The notes beneath the pieces are model-generated. The model had not been told where the DNA came from. It saw nothing but the letters and a program-made list of their open reading frames with translations, and ran no database searches. 64,000 nt of DNA from Paenibacillus sp. Soil522. Lineage in GTDB: Bacteria; Bacillota; Bacilli; Paenibacillales; Paenibacillaceae. The position numbers and the translations under genes are program-made. Shown here piece by piece: positions 35,324 to 44,110 of this stretch (positions are counted from its first letter, which is position 1; the number at the start of each line of letters is the position of its first letter). The stretch spans positions 124,923-188,922 of the forward strand of contig NZ_LMRV01000044.1 of the NCBI RefSeq assembly GCF_001428245.1, given 5' to 3'.

Positions 35324-36967
35324 ATGAAACAGACAATGAAACAGATGCGTAAAGGAATGTTCATGCTGCTGCTCGTAACCATGATGGTCACGCTGCTTGC
35401 GGCATGCGGCAGCAACAATGTAAGCAATGGGAATGCCGGCGATACGAAGAATGCCGGAGCCGACTCAACCCAGACTTCTAATGAAGCAGGAAAGGCTCCA
35501 GATCCAGCCACTTTGAAACTCATGTTATTCGGCGACAAGCCGATCGAACTCGACAAGGTGCTGACTGAATTCGAAAACCGGACCAAGGATACGCTGAATA
35601 CGAAGCTGGACATCGAATTTAATCCGTTCGCGGATCACAAGCAAAAGCTGAATTTAAAGATGACAGCCGGAGAAGTGGTCGATGCCGCGTTTGACGCGCC
35701 GTGGGGCTCTCTCAACCAAAACGTGTCGCTCGGCTACTATCAGGAGCTCGACAAATACTTTAACAACGATGAATACCCGGGATTGAAGAAAGCGTTTTCA
35801 GAAGAGTTCCTGAACGCCAACAAGATTAACGGCCATATTTATTCCATTCCGATGACCAATGCGTTCTACGATATCGAGGTCGTATACATCCGCAAAGATC
35901 TGCGTGAAAAATTCGGCATGCAGCCGGTTCAAAGCTACGATGATCTGAAGACTTACCTGGAGAAAGTACAGCAATCGGAAAAAGGAATGATTCCGTTCGC
36001 CCTTAAGAATGACCGCGGCTTCTTTAAAATGTTCGGCCATGAGGAGAAGCTGACGAATGTAAAAATGATATCCGGCGTTTCGCCTGCATTCAATGTATTC
36101 TTGTCCGATGACGGCAAAAAAGTGATCGGCGCAACGACTCTCGGGGATTCGGCCGATAAATTTGCCAGCCTGCCGACTCCTTACAACGATCCTTACTACA
36201 TGTATCCGCAATATGACAAGGCTGTAGAGTGGAACAAGTTTGTGCAGAAAGACGTTCTTTCCGAGAAAGACCCTGGGGCGCTGTTTGTTGCCGGTAAATC
36301 GGCTGCCAATGAAGCGACAATCAATGCCACCGCTCAAGTCCGTCAGAAGCTTCAAGCGGCTGTGCCTGGCGCCGATATTGAGTTATTCGTCTATAACTCC
36401 AAAATGCGCAACATGGAACAAGGAGCGATCGGAACCGATTACAAAGCGTGGAACGATATCGTCATTCCGGTCACGAGCAAAAATGCTGACCGGACCATGA
36501 AGTTCTTCGACTGGTTGTTCAGCAGCCAGGAAAATCACGATCTATTCGAGAACGGCATTGAAGGCGAGCATTGGACGAAAGACGGCGACCGCAACTATAA
36601 GATGACAGACAAGACTACTAATTATTTGTTCCCGGGCTATGAGTTCACATGGTCGCCGACGATGTCCAGAATCAATTCGGACAACGATGCGGAGACGCTT
36701 AAGCTGCTTGATTACCAATCCAAACCGGATACGTATTATCAGCAGCCGCTTACCGGTTTCGTCTTTAATGCAGAACCGGTTAAGACTGAGATTGCCAAGA
36801 TGAGCACGATCTCAACGTACGAACCACTCTTCAAAAACGGTCTAGACAAAGATTGGAAGGGCTCGGCCGCGAAAATGAATAAAGAATTGGAATCCTTAGG
36901 GCTCGAGAAAATCCGTCAGGAAGTTATCAATCAGGTTCAAGCTTTCCTAGATAACAGCGGCAAGTAA
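35324..36967 (+). CDS. Large extracellular solute-binding lipoprotein, system 3 (paralogue 2)
   Basis: LplA-like lipoprotein of 547 aa; lipobox LAAC at about residue 28, then a Ser/Asn/Gly-rich linker. AAAGGGAGG precedes the ATG by 9 nt. Paralogue of the 31554 product with long collinear similarity across the whole chain, but the flanking DNA is unlike. It is the third gene of the permease operon, so it is probably the main binding partner of these permeases; paralogue 1 may bind a related glycan. Confidence 0.93.
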   Translation: MKQTMKQMRKGMFMLLLVTMMVTLLAACGSNNVSNGNAGDTKNAGADSTQTSNEAGKAPDPATLKLMLFGDKPIELDKVLTEFENRTKDTLNTKLDIEFNPFADHKQKLNLKMTAGEVVDAAFDAPWGSLNQNVSLGYYQELDKYFNNDEYPGLKKAFSEEFLNANKINGHIYSIPMTNAFYDIEVVYIRKDLREKFGMQPVQSYDDLKTYLEKVQQSEKGMIPFALKNDRGFFKMFGHEEKLTNVKMISGVSPAFNVFLSDDGKKVIGATTLGDSADKFASLPTPYNDPYYMYPQYDKAVEWNKFVQKDVLSEKDPGALFVAGKSAANEATINATAQVRQKLQAAVPGADIELFVYNSKMRNMEQGAIGTDYKAWNDIVIPVTSKNADRTMKFFDWLFSSQENHDLFENGIEGEHWTKDGDRNYKMTDKTTNYLFPGYEFTWSPTMSRINSDNDAETLKLLDYQSKPDTYYQQPLTGFVFNAEPVKTEIAKMSTISTYEPLFKNGLDKDWKGSAAKMNKELESLGLEKIRQEVINQVQAFLDNSGK

Positions 36968-36998
36968 TCTTACTTCATGATCGTTCAATATTTTTTCG

Positions 36999-37036
36999 AA
37001 AAACCGTCCGAATGTTAATCATCGGACGGTTTTTGT
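36999..37036 (+). terminator. Rho-independent terminator of system 3 operon
   Basis: AAAAACCGTCCGA pairs with TCGGACGGTTTTT around a nine-base loop; the symmetric A and T runs suggest some activity in both directions. Confidence 0.88.
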
Positions 37037-37203
37037 CGTCGATTAGTTCTTCTACGGAACTTTAGACGGCAATAGTGCGGAAATTCAATAGGGAAATGAC
37101 GGATCCGTGAAAGAAAGAAAGGCTGCGGTGTTCTATCATAATAGATAAGAACAACCTTTCAAGTAGTGAAGTTCATCCAATCGAGACGGGGGTATGTGAT
37201 CAA

Positions 37204-38070
37204 ATGACGATTGCGGCAGGTATTAATATTTTTTCCGTTTACAGGGAACTAGGCGAAGATTATTTTGGCACACTGGAGAAGGTCGCCGAAGCAGGATATG
37301 TAAATATTGAGCTTATCGGATTCAATATGAAGACTTTTAAACGTTACATCGATGAGGTTCCTATGGAATCGGTTAGAGATAAATTGCGAGAGCTTGGACT
37401 TAAGGCGGCCTCCGTTCATGAGGGTACGGCACCGGGGCAAGAACTGACTTCGCATGATTGGGACACTGTTATGAAGTACTATGCGGGCCTTGAATGTGAA
37501 GGCATTGTGCTTCCGTCCGTGTGGATAAAAGACCGCGAGGACACGCTGAGAGCAGCGGAACAGATGAACAGCGTCGGCAAAAAAATGAAAGAGGGCGGCT
37601 TTCAGTTCTATTTGCACAATCACGCCCATGAGTTTAAAACGGTCGGCGATCATACGCTGTTCGACCTGCTTTTGCAAAATACCGATCCATCCTATGTGAA
37701 ATTTGAAATTGATCTGGCATGGGTGATGCGTGCGGGCATAGATCCGGTTGCCGTTCTGGAGAAGCTTGGAGACCGCTGCGATATGATCCATCAGAAGGAT
37801 TTAAGCAAAAACCTTGCGGGCCAGCTTAATATTATGGAGGCTATGCGGCAGGGCGGCGACGAAGCGCATGAATCATTTGAAGTCTACCGGAATGTAGATC
37901 CTGGCGATTTCGTCGATCTCGGCACCGGTATTTTCGATTTCGCCTCCGTATACGAGCAAATCCGGTCAATGGGGCATGTCCGTTATGCGCTTGTCGAGAA
38001 CGAGGGCGAGTCGGAGGACAAGTTCGGCAGCATCCGCAAAGATTTAACCGTATTGCAGAAATATGTATAG
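37204..38070 (+). CDS. Sugar phosphate isomerase/epimerase family protein
   Basis: TIM-barrel enzyme of the IolE/xylose-isomerase-like group, 288 aa. Metal-site residues appear in LKAASVHEGTA, YLHNHAHEF, FEIDLAW, DMIHQKD and ALVENEGESED. A possible -10 (CATAAT) lies near 37139; no clear ribosome site is seen other than a GGGGG run about 12 nt before the ATG. It has a normal C-terminal end, but its TAG stop is followed at once, in the same frame, by the ATG of a truncated response regulator. Substrate unknown; probably acts on a sugar brought in by system 3 or by a lost neighbour system. Confidence 0.88.
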   Translation: MTIAAGINIFSVYRELGEDYFGTLEKVAEAGYVNIELIGFNMKTFKRYIDEVPMESVRDKLRELGLKAASVHEGTAPGQELTSHDWDTVMKYYAGLECEGIVLPSVWIKDREDTLRAAEQMNSVGKKMKEGGFQFYLHNHAHEFKTVGDHTLFDLLLQNTDPSYVKFEIDLAWVMRAGIDPVAVLEKLGDRCDMIHQKDLSKNLAGQLNIMEAMRQGGDEAHESFEVYRNVDPGDFVDLGTGIFDFASVYEQIRSMGHVRYALVENEGESEDKFGSIRKDLTVLQKYV

Positions 38071-39477
38071 ATGATTTGCGATATCGAGATGCCGCAGGGC
38101 AGCGGATTGGAGCTCTATGAATGGGTACGCGAGCAGCACCCTCAAACCGAGTGTATCTTACTAACCTGCCACGCCGACTTTCAGTATGCCAAGAAAGCGC
38201 TTCAGCTGGGCAGCTTCGAGTATTTGCTAAAATCGGTTCCGCATGATGAACTGATGCTGGTCATGACGAAGCTAATCGAGAAGATCAGGAAGGAACGGGA
38301 ATCGACCACGATGGTGACCAAGTGGTTTTGGCAGGATGTGCTCAGCCAAGCGATTCCGTCTAATTTGAATAAAATGATGGAGGTCATCGGCAAGCAGAAG
38401 CTTCCGTACGCCAAATCCATGAGATTTCTGCCGGTCGTCATCAGCATTCAGCATTGGGAGAAGTCATTAACGGCGCGGGTAGCGCAAATCATGGAGTATG
38501 CGCTGCGCAACGCACTGGAAGAGGTCGTTATTCAACGCGCATCGAGCGCACAAATCGTCCGAATTAATCCAGACTACCTGTTGATCGTATTCACGCAGGA
38601 CCTGCCGCCGGCGGAAGGCTGCAACCCTTTTTTCAAGGAGATCAAAAGCCGCTGCCGGGCTTTTATCGAGGTGTGCAATCAGTATTTGTATTGCCACCTG
38701 TCCTGTATGATCGGCAAGCCGGTGCAAGCGCATGAAGTGAGGGATATGGTCGAAGTCTTGATGGCGTTCAAAAAGAATCAAGTCAATATCGTTGACCGTG
38801 TCATCTTTATTGACGATCGATTGAAGAAAGAATCTCAAATCCCGCTGCCTCCCATGCATGTGTGGTCAGAGCTTATCAAGCAGGGGAATAGGAAAAAACT
38901 GATCGATGAGTCGCAGCAGTTTCTCGATTCGTGGAAACGGATCGAGTGCTTGGGCGCCAAAGGGCTGCAGCAATTTTATCAAAACTTCCTGCAGATGGTC
39001 CTTCATACGCTGCAGCAGCAAGGGCTGCGCGCGGATGAAATCTTCCCAGATCATTTGTCTCCTGAGCGTATTTTGTCGGCAACGCGCAGCGTAAAGGATT
39101 TGCAGGACTGGGTTAGGGACGTGCTTGAAAAAGCGCTTTTTCATATTCAAGGGCTGGATTCGAGCGAGACGGTTGTGGAGAGGATCAAGCGGTATATCGC
39201 GCTTCATATCGACGAGGAGCTGTCCAGGCAGTACATCGCAGATTATATCGGGCTAAGCCCGGATTATATCGTTAAGCTGTTTAAGAAAGAAACAGGCTGC
39301 TCGATATCCGATTACATTCTGAAGGAGAGAATCAATCTGGCGAAGGAGCTGCTGTCCATGACGGATACGACGATCAGCAACGTCGCGCTGGCAGTAGGCT
39401 TTTCCAACTTCTCCTATTTTTCCACGCTGTTTAAAAAAGAAGTAGCGATGACGCCTCAGGAGTATCGCAAAGGCTGA
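38071..39477 (+). pseudogene. AraC-type response regulator lacking the front of its receiver domain
   Basis: The product begins directly at MICDIEMPQGSG, the strand carrying the phospho-acceptor Asp (here residue 4). The first roughly 50 residues of a receiver domain, including the acidic pair needed for magnesium binding, are missing, while the later LLTCHAD and LLKSV stretches and an intact C-terminal AraC double helix-turn-helix (VGFSNFSYFSTLFKKE) remain. There is no ribosome site, and the ATG touches the in-frame TAG of the isomerase, so any translation would need reinitiation or stop-codon read-through. It is best read as a deletion product. No kinase gene is present nearby. If made, the protein could not be phosphorylated normally but could still bind DNA. 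Confidence 0.75.
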
Positions 39478-39551
39478 CGGCAGCCCGGGGAACGGGAAAA
39501 CAAAGCTCCAGACTGCCGTGTATGATGGGAATTGCCCCGTTACTTACCCGT

Positions 39552-40343
39552 TTATTTCTGTACGAGGTTTCTTTCAAACATGTCGATAATGAACAGGAAC
39601 CTTTCCGCTTCGCGGAACACATGATCTGCCAGCAAAGGATGAATGATGCTTTTGATGCGGCAAGCATCGATCAAATCCTTTGCCGTCTTTTTGAAATCCC
39701 GAAGCGATTGCACGGATACCCGATTTTGATCTAGAAATTGGTCAAGCAGCGGAACGGTTTGGGATTGAGGCCGCATGGATTCTAAATCTTTTGCTTGAAA
39801 TAACAATTGATCAAAGTCATGACTAAAATTTCGCGCCTGATCAACTAATTGCCGTTCAGACGGGTCAAGCAGATGTCCGATAAACTTTGCATGGTCAGCC
39901 ATAATTCGGAGGAAAAAAACATTTTCGTCAATAATGGCATCGGGCAGAGGTTCCAATCTTCCTGTATTCAGTTCTTCCAGACGGTTTCTAAAATAAAACG
40001 CTTCTCTGCTTGTATGGTCAATCAGCAAAGGAAAATTGTTCGCTCCCGGCATTTGGCAGGTTAACACCAGACCCAACACTTTTCTTTTAAATGCCCAAAT
40101 GTGTGAAACCGCGTTATGGACTTCAGTATTAAAACGTCTAATTTGTTCGGGATCTGCTGCGGCTGAGAACGCATGCGACCTTCTTTCGATGTCTTCAAAC
40201 ACAGTGAAAAACTGATTGGCTTCCGCTATTAATTGGGTATCCTCGCATCGAAAGCCTAATTTAAGAAAAAGCGAGTGCTCCTTCATGATACGCGCCCAAA
40301 AGCGAATTTCATCCAGCGAGCGCAGTACAAACATATTTGACAA
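39552..40343 (-). CDS. DUF2935 family protein
   Basis: Helical protein of 263 aa with two related halves, each rich in conserved His, Glu and Asp: LRSLDEIRFWARIMKEHSLF at the start and IIDENVFFLRIMADHAKFIG in the second. This matches the duplicated DUF2935 fold, which resembles a ferritin-like or hemerythrin-like bundle; function is not established. Start is TTG at 40343, 8 nt after AGGAGGGG on the minus strand; an upstream start at 40400 would precede the ribosome site. It stands alone between degraded genes. Confidence 0.85.
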   Translation of the reverse strand: MSNMFVLRSLDEIRFWARIMKEHSLFLKLGFRCEDTQLIAEANQFFTVFEDIERRSHAFSAAADPEQIRRFNTEVHNAVSHIWAFKRKVLGLVLTCQMPGANNFPLLIDHTSREAFYFRNRLEELNTGRLEPLPDAIIDENVFFLRIMADHAKFIGHLLDPSERQLVDQARNFSHDFDQLLFQAKDLESMRPQSQTVPLLDQFLDQNRVSVQSLRDFKKTAKDLIDACRIKSIIHPLLADHVFREAERFLFIIDMFERNLVQK

Positions 40344-40430
40344 GATTATCACCCCTCCTAGATTAGGTAATCTATAATACTTATTGGGCGAAGTGATCAT
40401 ATATGTGATTTAAATTTTTAAATTCATTAT

Positions 40431-40479
40431 AAAATGGTGCCGTTAGAGGGGGATGACCTGCCTTTAACGGCCATTTTTT
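40431..40479. terminator. Orphan terminator-like hairpin
   Basis: AAAATGG and GCCGTTA (40431-40445) pair with TAACGG and CCATTTTTT (40464-40477). It lies upstream of the DUF2935 gene and ends no visible gene on the plus strand, so it may have belonged to a lost neighbour. Confidence 0.6.
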
Positions 40480-40601
40480 GCTTTCGTTTCATGTCGGAAA
40501 CTCAAAAGCTGGATGTCGGATTATTAGTAGTTGGGGGATTTGCTTTGCGGTAGTATTAGACCAAGCAAGCAAATAAATGAAACCAAAGGTGGTCGAGACC
40601 C

Positions 40602-40995
40602 ATGCAAGCAAATTTTGAGACGGTAACCCCAAATATCAAGCAGGTCTCATGGAAGATGAAGAAGAATGCAACATTCGCATTGGAGATGAGAAAGGTAAAG
40701 AAATACCATGCTTTGGTGCTGATGGCGCTTCCCGGCCTTGAATTTATGCATCATTTATTTAGCGGCAATCATCGGTATCGACAGCGAGTATTATGAAGCA
40801 GCGACGATTGAAGGATCTGGTCGACAAATATAATATCGATACGACCAAGATAAAATCGCTGAATGATCTGGACGCTGTATTCAAAATCATTAAGGACAAC
40901 AGCCGGGCATCATCCCGACGGTTAAGGTGTCGGTGCACTTCAGGCCTGTGGTCACGGCGACCTCCAATATCATATCCATTATGTGGAGCGTTGTA
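40602..40995 (+). pseudogene. Debris of a sugar ABC transporter: permease and binding-protein fragments
   Basis: Three fragments are joined. From 40602 the first 46 codons of an LplB-type permease are readable, ending KKYHALVLMALPGL. Then, in another frame (40738-40815), comes the EAA region of a permease, NLCIIYLAAIIGIDSEYYEA and ATIEGSGR. Overlapping its end in a third frame (from about 40811) is part of a DUF3502-type binding protein, LVDKYNIDTTKIKSLNDLD and AVFKIIKDN, which continues after a one-base loss as QPGIIPTV (about 40899-40922). Intact genes would need several hundred more codons. The original promoter and a GGTGG ribosome site may survive upstream. None of it can encode a working product. 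Confidence 0.8.
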
Positions 40996-41140
40996 ATGAC
41001 GGAGAGTCATTGCGGGGGTTTTGTATTTAGGCGGATATTACTGAGGTTTGATCCTGACCTCCAATCGCTTACAATGGAATAACAAGACGATGGAATGCTG
41101 AGCCTGTTCAACAATCCCTATTTAAAAGGAGAACAAAAAT

Positions 41141-42190
41141 ATGACTTTACCGCTCGCGCCGCAGCTAAATCGAGAATATATCGTCAGCCAGCTGGAAGCT
41201 TTGCTAAGCATACCGAGCCCTAGCGGATACTGCATGGACATTATGAAGCATATGGAGGCTGAAACGGAAAGGCTCGGCTATCAGCTGGAGAAAACGCCTA
41301 AAGGAAATGGTATCATTACCATTCCGGGTGAAAAGTCTGACCAAGTCATTGGCATATCGGCTCATCTCGACACACTCGGAGCGATGGTTCGCTCGATTAA
41401 GCTAAACGGAATGATTCGATTTACGCCGGTAGGGGGCTATGCGATGCATACGGTCGAAGGCGAATACTGTTTGATCCATACGCGCGATGGCCGAAAATAT
41501 GCCGGAACCGTGTTGTCTACTAAAGCCTCCGTGCATGTATTCTCAGACGCAAGGGACTGGAAGCGTGAGGAGGCGAATATGGAAATTCGCATCGACGAGC
41601 TGGTGAAAACGAAAGCGGATACGGAGGGGCTGGGCATCTCTGCTGGCGACTTCATTTCATGGGAGCCCCGGACACGCATACTGCCAAATGGCTTTATCAA
41701 ATCACGGCATTTGGACGATAAAGCTAGCGTCGCTGCTTTACTCGGCTTTATGGAGTGGCTGAAGCGTGAAGGAAGGACACCTTCCCGCACACTCAAGCTC
41801 ATTTTATCGACCTATGAGGAGGTAGGGCACGGAAGCTCTAATATCCCGGCGGATATTACGGAAATGATTGCCGTTGATATGGGGGCGCTCGGAGATGATC
41901 TGTCGGCGACGGAGCAAGATGTCTCGATCTGCGCCAAAGATTCTTCCGGGCCATACGATTATCAGATGACCTCCCGCTTAATCGAACTAGCCAAACGCGA
42001 AAAACTAGCTTATGCGGTCGATATTTATCCGCATTATGGCTCCGACGCTTCAGCAGCGCTGCGAGGCGGAAGCAATATCCGTGCGGCTTTGATCGGGCCA
42101 GGGGTTCATGCCTCGCATGGGATGGAACGGACGCATGTGGATGCGATAGCAGGCACAGCCGCTTTGCTGCTTGCTTATGTGATAGAGTAG
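41141..42190 (+). CDS. M42 family metallopeptidase
   Basis: Cytoplasmic aminopeptidase/endoglucanase-like enzyme of the M42 family with two metals. Metal ligands and catalytic residues are seen in SAHLDTLGAMV, SRHLDDKAS, TYEEVGHG, DMGALGDD and the terminal GVHASHGMERTH. AAAAGGAGAAC precedes the ATG. 349 aa is the family length and no break is visible. It stands among degraded genes but appears intact. Probably trims peptides; the exact specificity is open. Confidence 0.92.
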   Translation: MTLPLAPQLNREYIVSQLEALLSIPSPSGYCMDIMKHMEAETERLGYQLEKTPKGNGIITIPGEKSDQVIGISAHLDTLGAMVRSIKLNGMIRFTPVGGYAMHTVEGEYCLIHTRDGRKYAGTVLSTKASVHVFSDARDWKREEANMEIRIDELVKTKADTEGLGISAGDFISWEPRTRILPNGFIKSRHLDDKASVAALLGFMEWLKREGRTPSRTLKLILSTYEEVGHGSSNIPADITEMIAVDMGALGDDLSATEQDVSICAKDSSGPYDYQMTSRLIELAKREKLAYAVDIYPHYGSDASAALRGGSNIRAALIGPGVHASHGMERTHVDAIAGTAALLLAYVIE

Positions 42191-42230
42191 CAGTTTCGAA
42201 AGCAAATCGGCATGTGAAGTTCTTAGGAAT

Positions 42231-42266
42231 CCCCTTCTTCAAAAATCAATTGATTTTAAGAAGGGG
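42231..42266. repeat. Long inverted repeat at the edge of an AraC remnant
   Basis: CCCCTTCTT and AAGAAGGGG enclose AAAATCAATTGATTTT, giving a near-perfect stem of about 16 bp with no T tract. It sits directly before the AraC remnant and may be a terminator without tail or a scar of the deletion. Confidence 0.5.
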
Positions 42267-42269
42267 TAG

Positions 42270-42353
42270 TTCAAAACGCTGTTCAAGAAGAAAACCGGGC
42301 TTACGCCTAACGGCTACCGTCATTCAAATCGTAGCAAGGAGAGCAGGGACTGA
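42270..42353 (+). pseudogene. C-terminal remnant of an AraC-type regulator
   Basis: Twenty-seven codons read FKTLFKKKTGLTPNGYRHSN and end at TGA. This is the characteristic last helix and tail of AraC-family HTH domains (compare LFKKEVAMTPQEYRK at the end of the 38071 product). No start codon or upstream domain remains. It ends 2 bp before the SPL-type gene start. Confidence 0.65.
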
Positions 42354-42355
42354 AT

Positions 42356-43174
42356 ATGAGAACGGAGCTATTATTTAAAAATCCAAAGACGCTTCTCAAT
42401 AAAGGAACGGGCTTCCTGAATGGTTACAGCCACTCGCTCAATCCGTATACGGGCTGCTCGTTCGGCTGTTCGTATTGCTATGTCCGGCAAATGCCGGTCG
42501 CAACGTTCCGTAAGCAGGAATGGGGCAGCTGGGTAGACGTTAAGCTGGAAGCGGCGGCTATCCTTCGTAAAGAGCTTCACCGGGCCAAAGGCAAAGGAAA
42601 GGTCACCATATTTATGTCATCGAGCACAGATCCCTATCAGCCCGTTGAATATAAAGAGAAGGTGACGAGATCGCTGCTTGCGGTAATGGCGGAAAACCCG
42701 CCGGATTTTTTGTTTGTGCAAACCCGGAGTCCTCTCGTCCGCAGAGATATTGATTTATTTCTTCTATTAAAAGATAGAGTCCGTGTAAGCATGACCGTTG
42801 AAACTGATCTGGAGGACATACGCAAGCATTTTACGCCGGCTGCGCCTCCTATCCGCGCCAGATTGAAGACGCTGCAACTGCTCTCGGAAGCGGGCGTTCC
42901 GGTTCAGGCAACGATTGCTCCCGTGCTGCCGAGCAGCGAAGCATTCCCGGACGTATTGAAAGCAGTGGTCGACCGCGTCTGTCTGGACGATTATTTTATG
43001 GGAGACGGCAGCGGGGGGAGACGGACGCGAAGCCTGGGCATTCATTCGTTGTACAAAGAGCTTGGCTTAGAGGAGTGGTATTCGCCTTCCGCGTACCGAA
43101 TCGTTTATGATCGGCTGATGCATGTTTTTTCCGGGGATCAGCTTTATTTGAGCAAGGAAGGATTTGCGCCGTAA
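42356..43174 (+). CDS. SPL-type radical SAM protein
   Basis: Radical S-adenosylmethionine enzyme with the iron-sulfur motif CSFGCSYC (C34, C38, C41). The N-terminal NPYTGCSFGCSYCYVR stretch and the later STDPYQPVE are typical of the Rv2578c-like relatives of spore photoproduct lyase. At 272 aa it is shorter than true spore photoproduct lyase (about 340) and lacks its usual C-terminal cysteine region as far as I can see, so it should not be called splB. Function in DNA repair is possible but unproven. ATG at 42356 follows AAGGAGAG. A strong terminator follows. Confidence 0.88.
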   Translation: MRTELLFKNPKTLLNKGTGFLNGYSHSLNPYTGCSFGCSYCYVRQMPVATFRKQEWGSWVDVKLEAAAILRKELHRAKGKGKVTIFMSSSTDPYQPVEYKEKVTRSLLAVMAENPPDFLFVQTRSPLVRRDIDLFLLLKDRVRVSMTVETDLEDIRKHFTPAAPPIRARLKTLQLLSEAGVPVQATIAPVLPSSEAFPDVLKAVVDRVCLDDYFMGDGSGGRRTRSLGIHSLYKELGLEEWYSPSAYRIVYDRLMHVFSGDQLYLSKEGFAP

Positions 43175-43187
43175 GCGCCATAGAAAG

Positions 43188-43235
43188 GGGTTAACCAGCA
43201 GGTCATGGACTGACTGCCTGGTTAACCCTTTTTTT
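43188..43235. terminator. Rho-independent terminator
   Basis: GGGTTAACCAG (43188-43198) pairs with CTGGTTAACCC (43218-43228), followed by seven T. It ends the radical SAM transcript. Confidence 0.88.
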
Positions 43236-43368
43236 GATCATTAGAAGAAGAAAGCGGAATAGTCATTATGGAATAACGGAAACCGAAATATTGGTCCATA
43301 TTCAGTGCTTCCGCAGCTATATATTCATCCCGATTCATAGTCGGAAATCCTGATAGGCTGTACAGCAT
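43222..43368 (-). CDS. Possible small ORF or gene tail, 48 residues
   Basis: A short frame with protein-like content (LYSLSGFPTMNRDEYIAAEA) that is not opposite any gene. The frame stays open to about 43419, but no ribosome site is seen before its ATG at 43368 or the TTG at 43377. It ends inside the terminator at 43188-43235. It may be the 3' end of a lost gene. Not recognised. Confidence 0.22.
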   Translation of the reverse strand: MLYSLSGFPTMNRDEYIAAEALNMDQYFGFRYSIMTIPLSSSNDQKKG

Positions 43369-43419
43369 ACGAGGCAAATTACTATGAATATTTATGCAAC
43401 TACCCTGAAATGTACGTTT

Positions 43420-44070
43420 TTAGAATTAAAAAAGCATATTTTTGGATGAAAATCATGATTTTATTTTTATTTTTGCCAAAAAGATAACGCTATCATCTGT
43501 GAAAATGATCACAAATAGGGCCGTGCGGAAAATGTCGAGCAGTTTTTTTATCCTACTTTGGTAGGATACTGGTCAATAGTCCCTGATTTAATCATAAATT
43601 GAGCGTAATTTTTAATGTAATTAGAATGGAAAACCTGGAATTGAGCAGTGAACTTCCTTGATTTTGCAAGGGGAAACGTCAGTTTATATATATACTGAAT
43701 GAGTCTGAAGAAGGTATATTTGCAAATATACATAAAGCGTTTCCAAATGACAAATTTATCTTTTCACGCACTAATTATGAGAAAACTAAAAAATGTCCAT
43801 TCTGTAAATTTAGGAGCCTGTACTTATGAAAACCATTTTGAAAATGAGCTGGAATGTCTAATCGACAACATGTCTTTATTCCCTCAAGAATTGCAAAAAT
43901 CTGTGTCATACTTGTAATCACGGTGGAAGCAAGGCTGACATGACGCTTGATATCGATTAGGCGAATAATCAAAACTTCTGGCATCATTATAATTTATTAA
44001 CATTAGAACCTCCTAATGAATCTTGTGTTATTTGTCGATTTGTAGCAATCTAGGTTTACGTGAGTGAACA
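43420..44070. other. AT-rich intergenic stretch without a supported gene
   Basis: This region is much richer in A and T than its neighbours. I see no convincing gene: the 72-codon frame at 43699-43917 has no ribosome site and low complexity. It holds a TATCCTAC/GTAGGATA hairpin (43549-43568), an 18-bp perfect palindrome (43714-43731) and an AAAGCGTTTCC sequence resembling part of a CcpA site (about 43734). It may carry control sequences for the exopolysaccharide locus. Confidence 0.5.
43714..43731. promoter_or_regulatory. Perfect 18-bp palindrome, operator-like
   Basis: GTATATTTGCAAATATAC is identical to its reverse complement. It follows a TATATATATACT stretch that could be a -10 region. 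Such symmetry without a T tract suggests a dimeric repressor site. Confidence 0.4.
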
Positions 44071-44110
44071 TTGAGAGAACGAACGAGTTGATGAATGGAG
44101 GGCTTCAATT

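Noticed and set aside
40793..40996. 67-codon frame taken as a small gene
   Set aside because: Its middle part is a fragment of a sugar-binding protein, and the rest is frameshifted; it is part of the transporter debris.
42356..43174. Calling the radical SAM gene splB (true spore photoproduct lyase)
   Set aside because: It has the radical SAM cysteines but is too short and lacks the usual C-terminal cysteine region, so only family membership is supported.
43699..43917. 72-codon plus-strand frame in the AT-rich gap
   Set aside because: No ribosome site, and the 18-bp palindrome lies within it; composition fits random AT-rich sequence.
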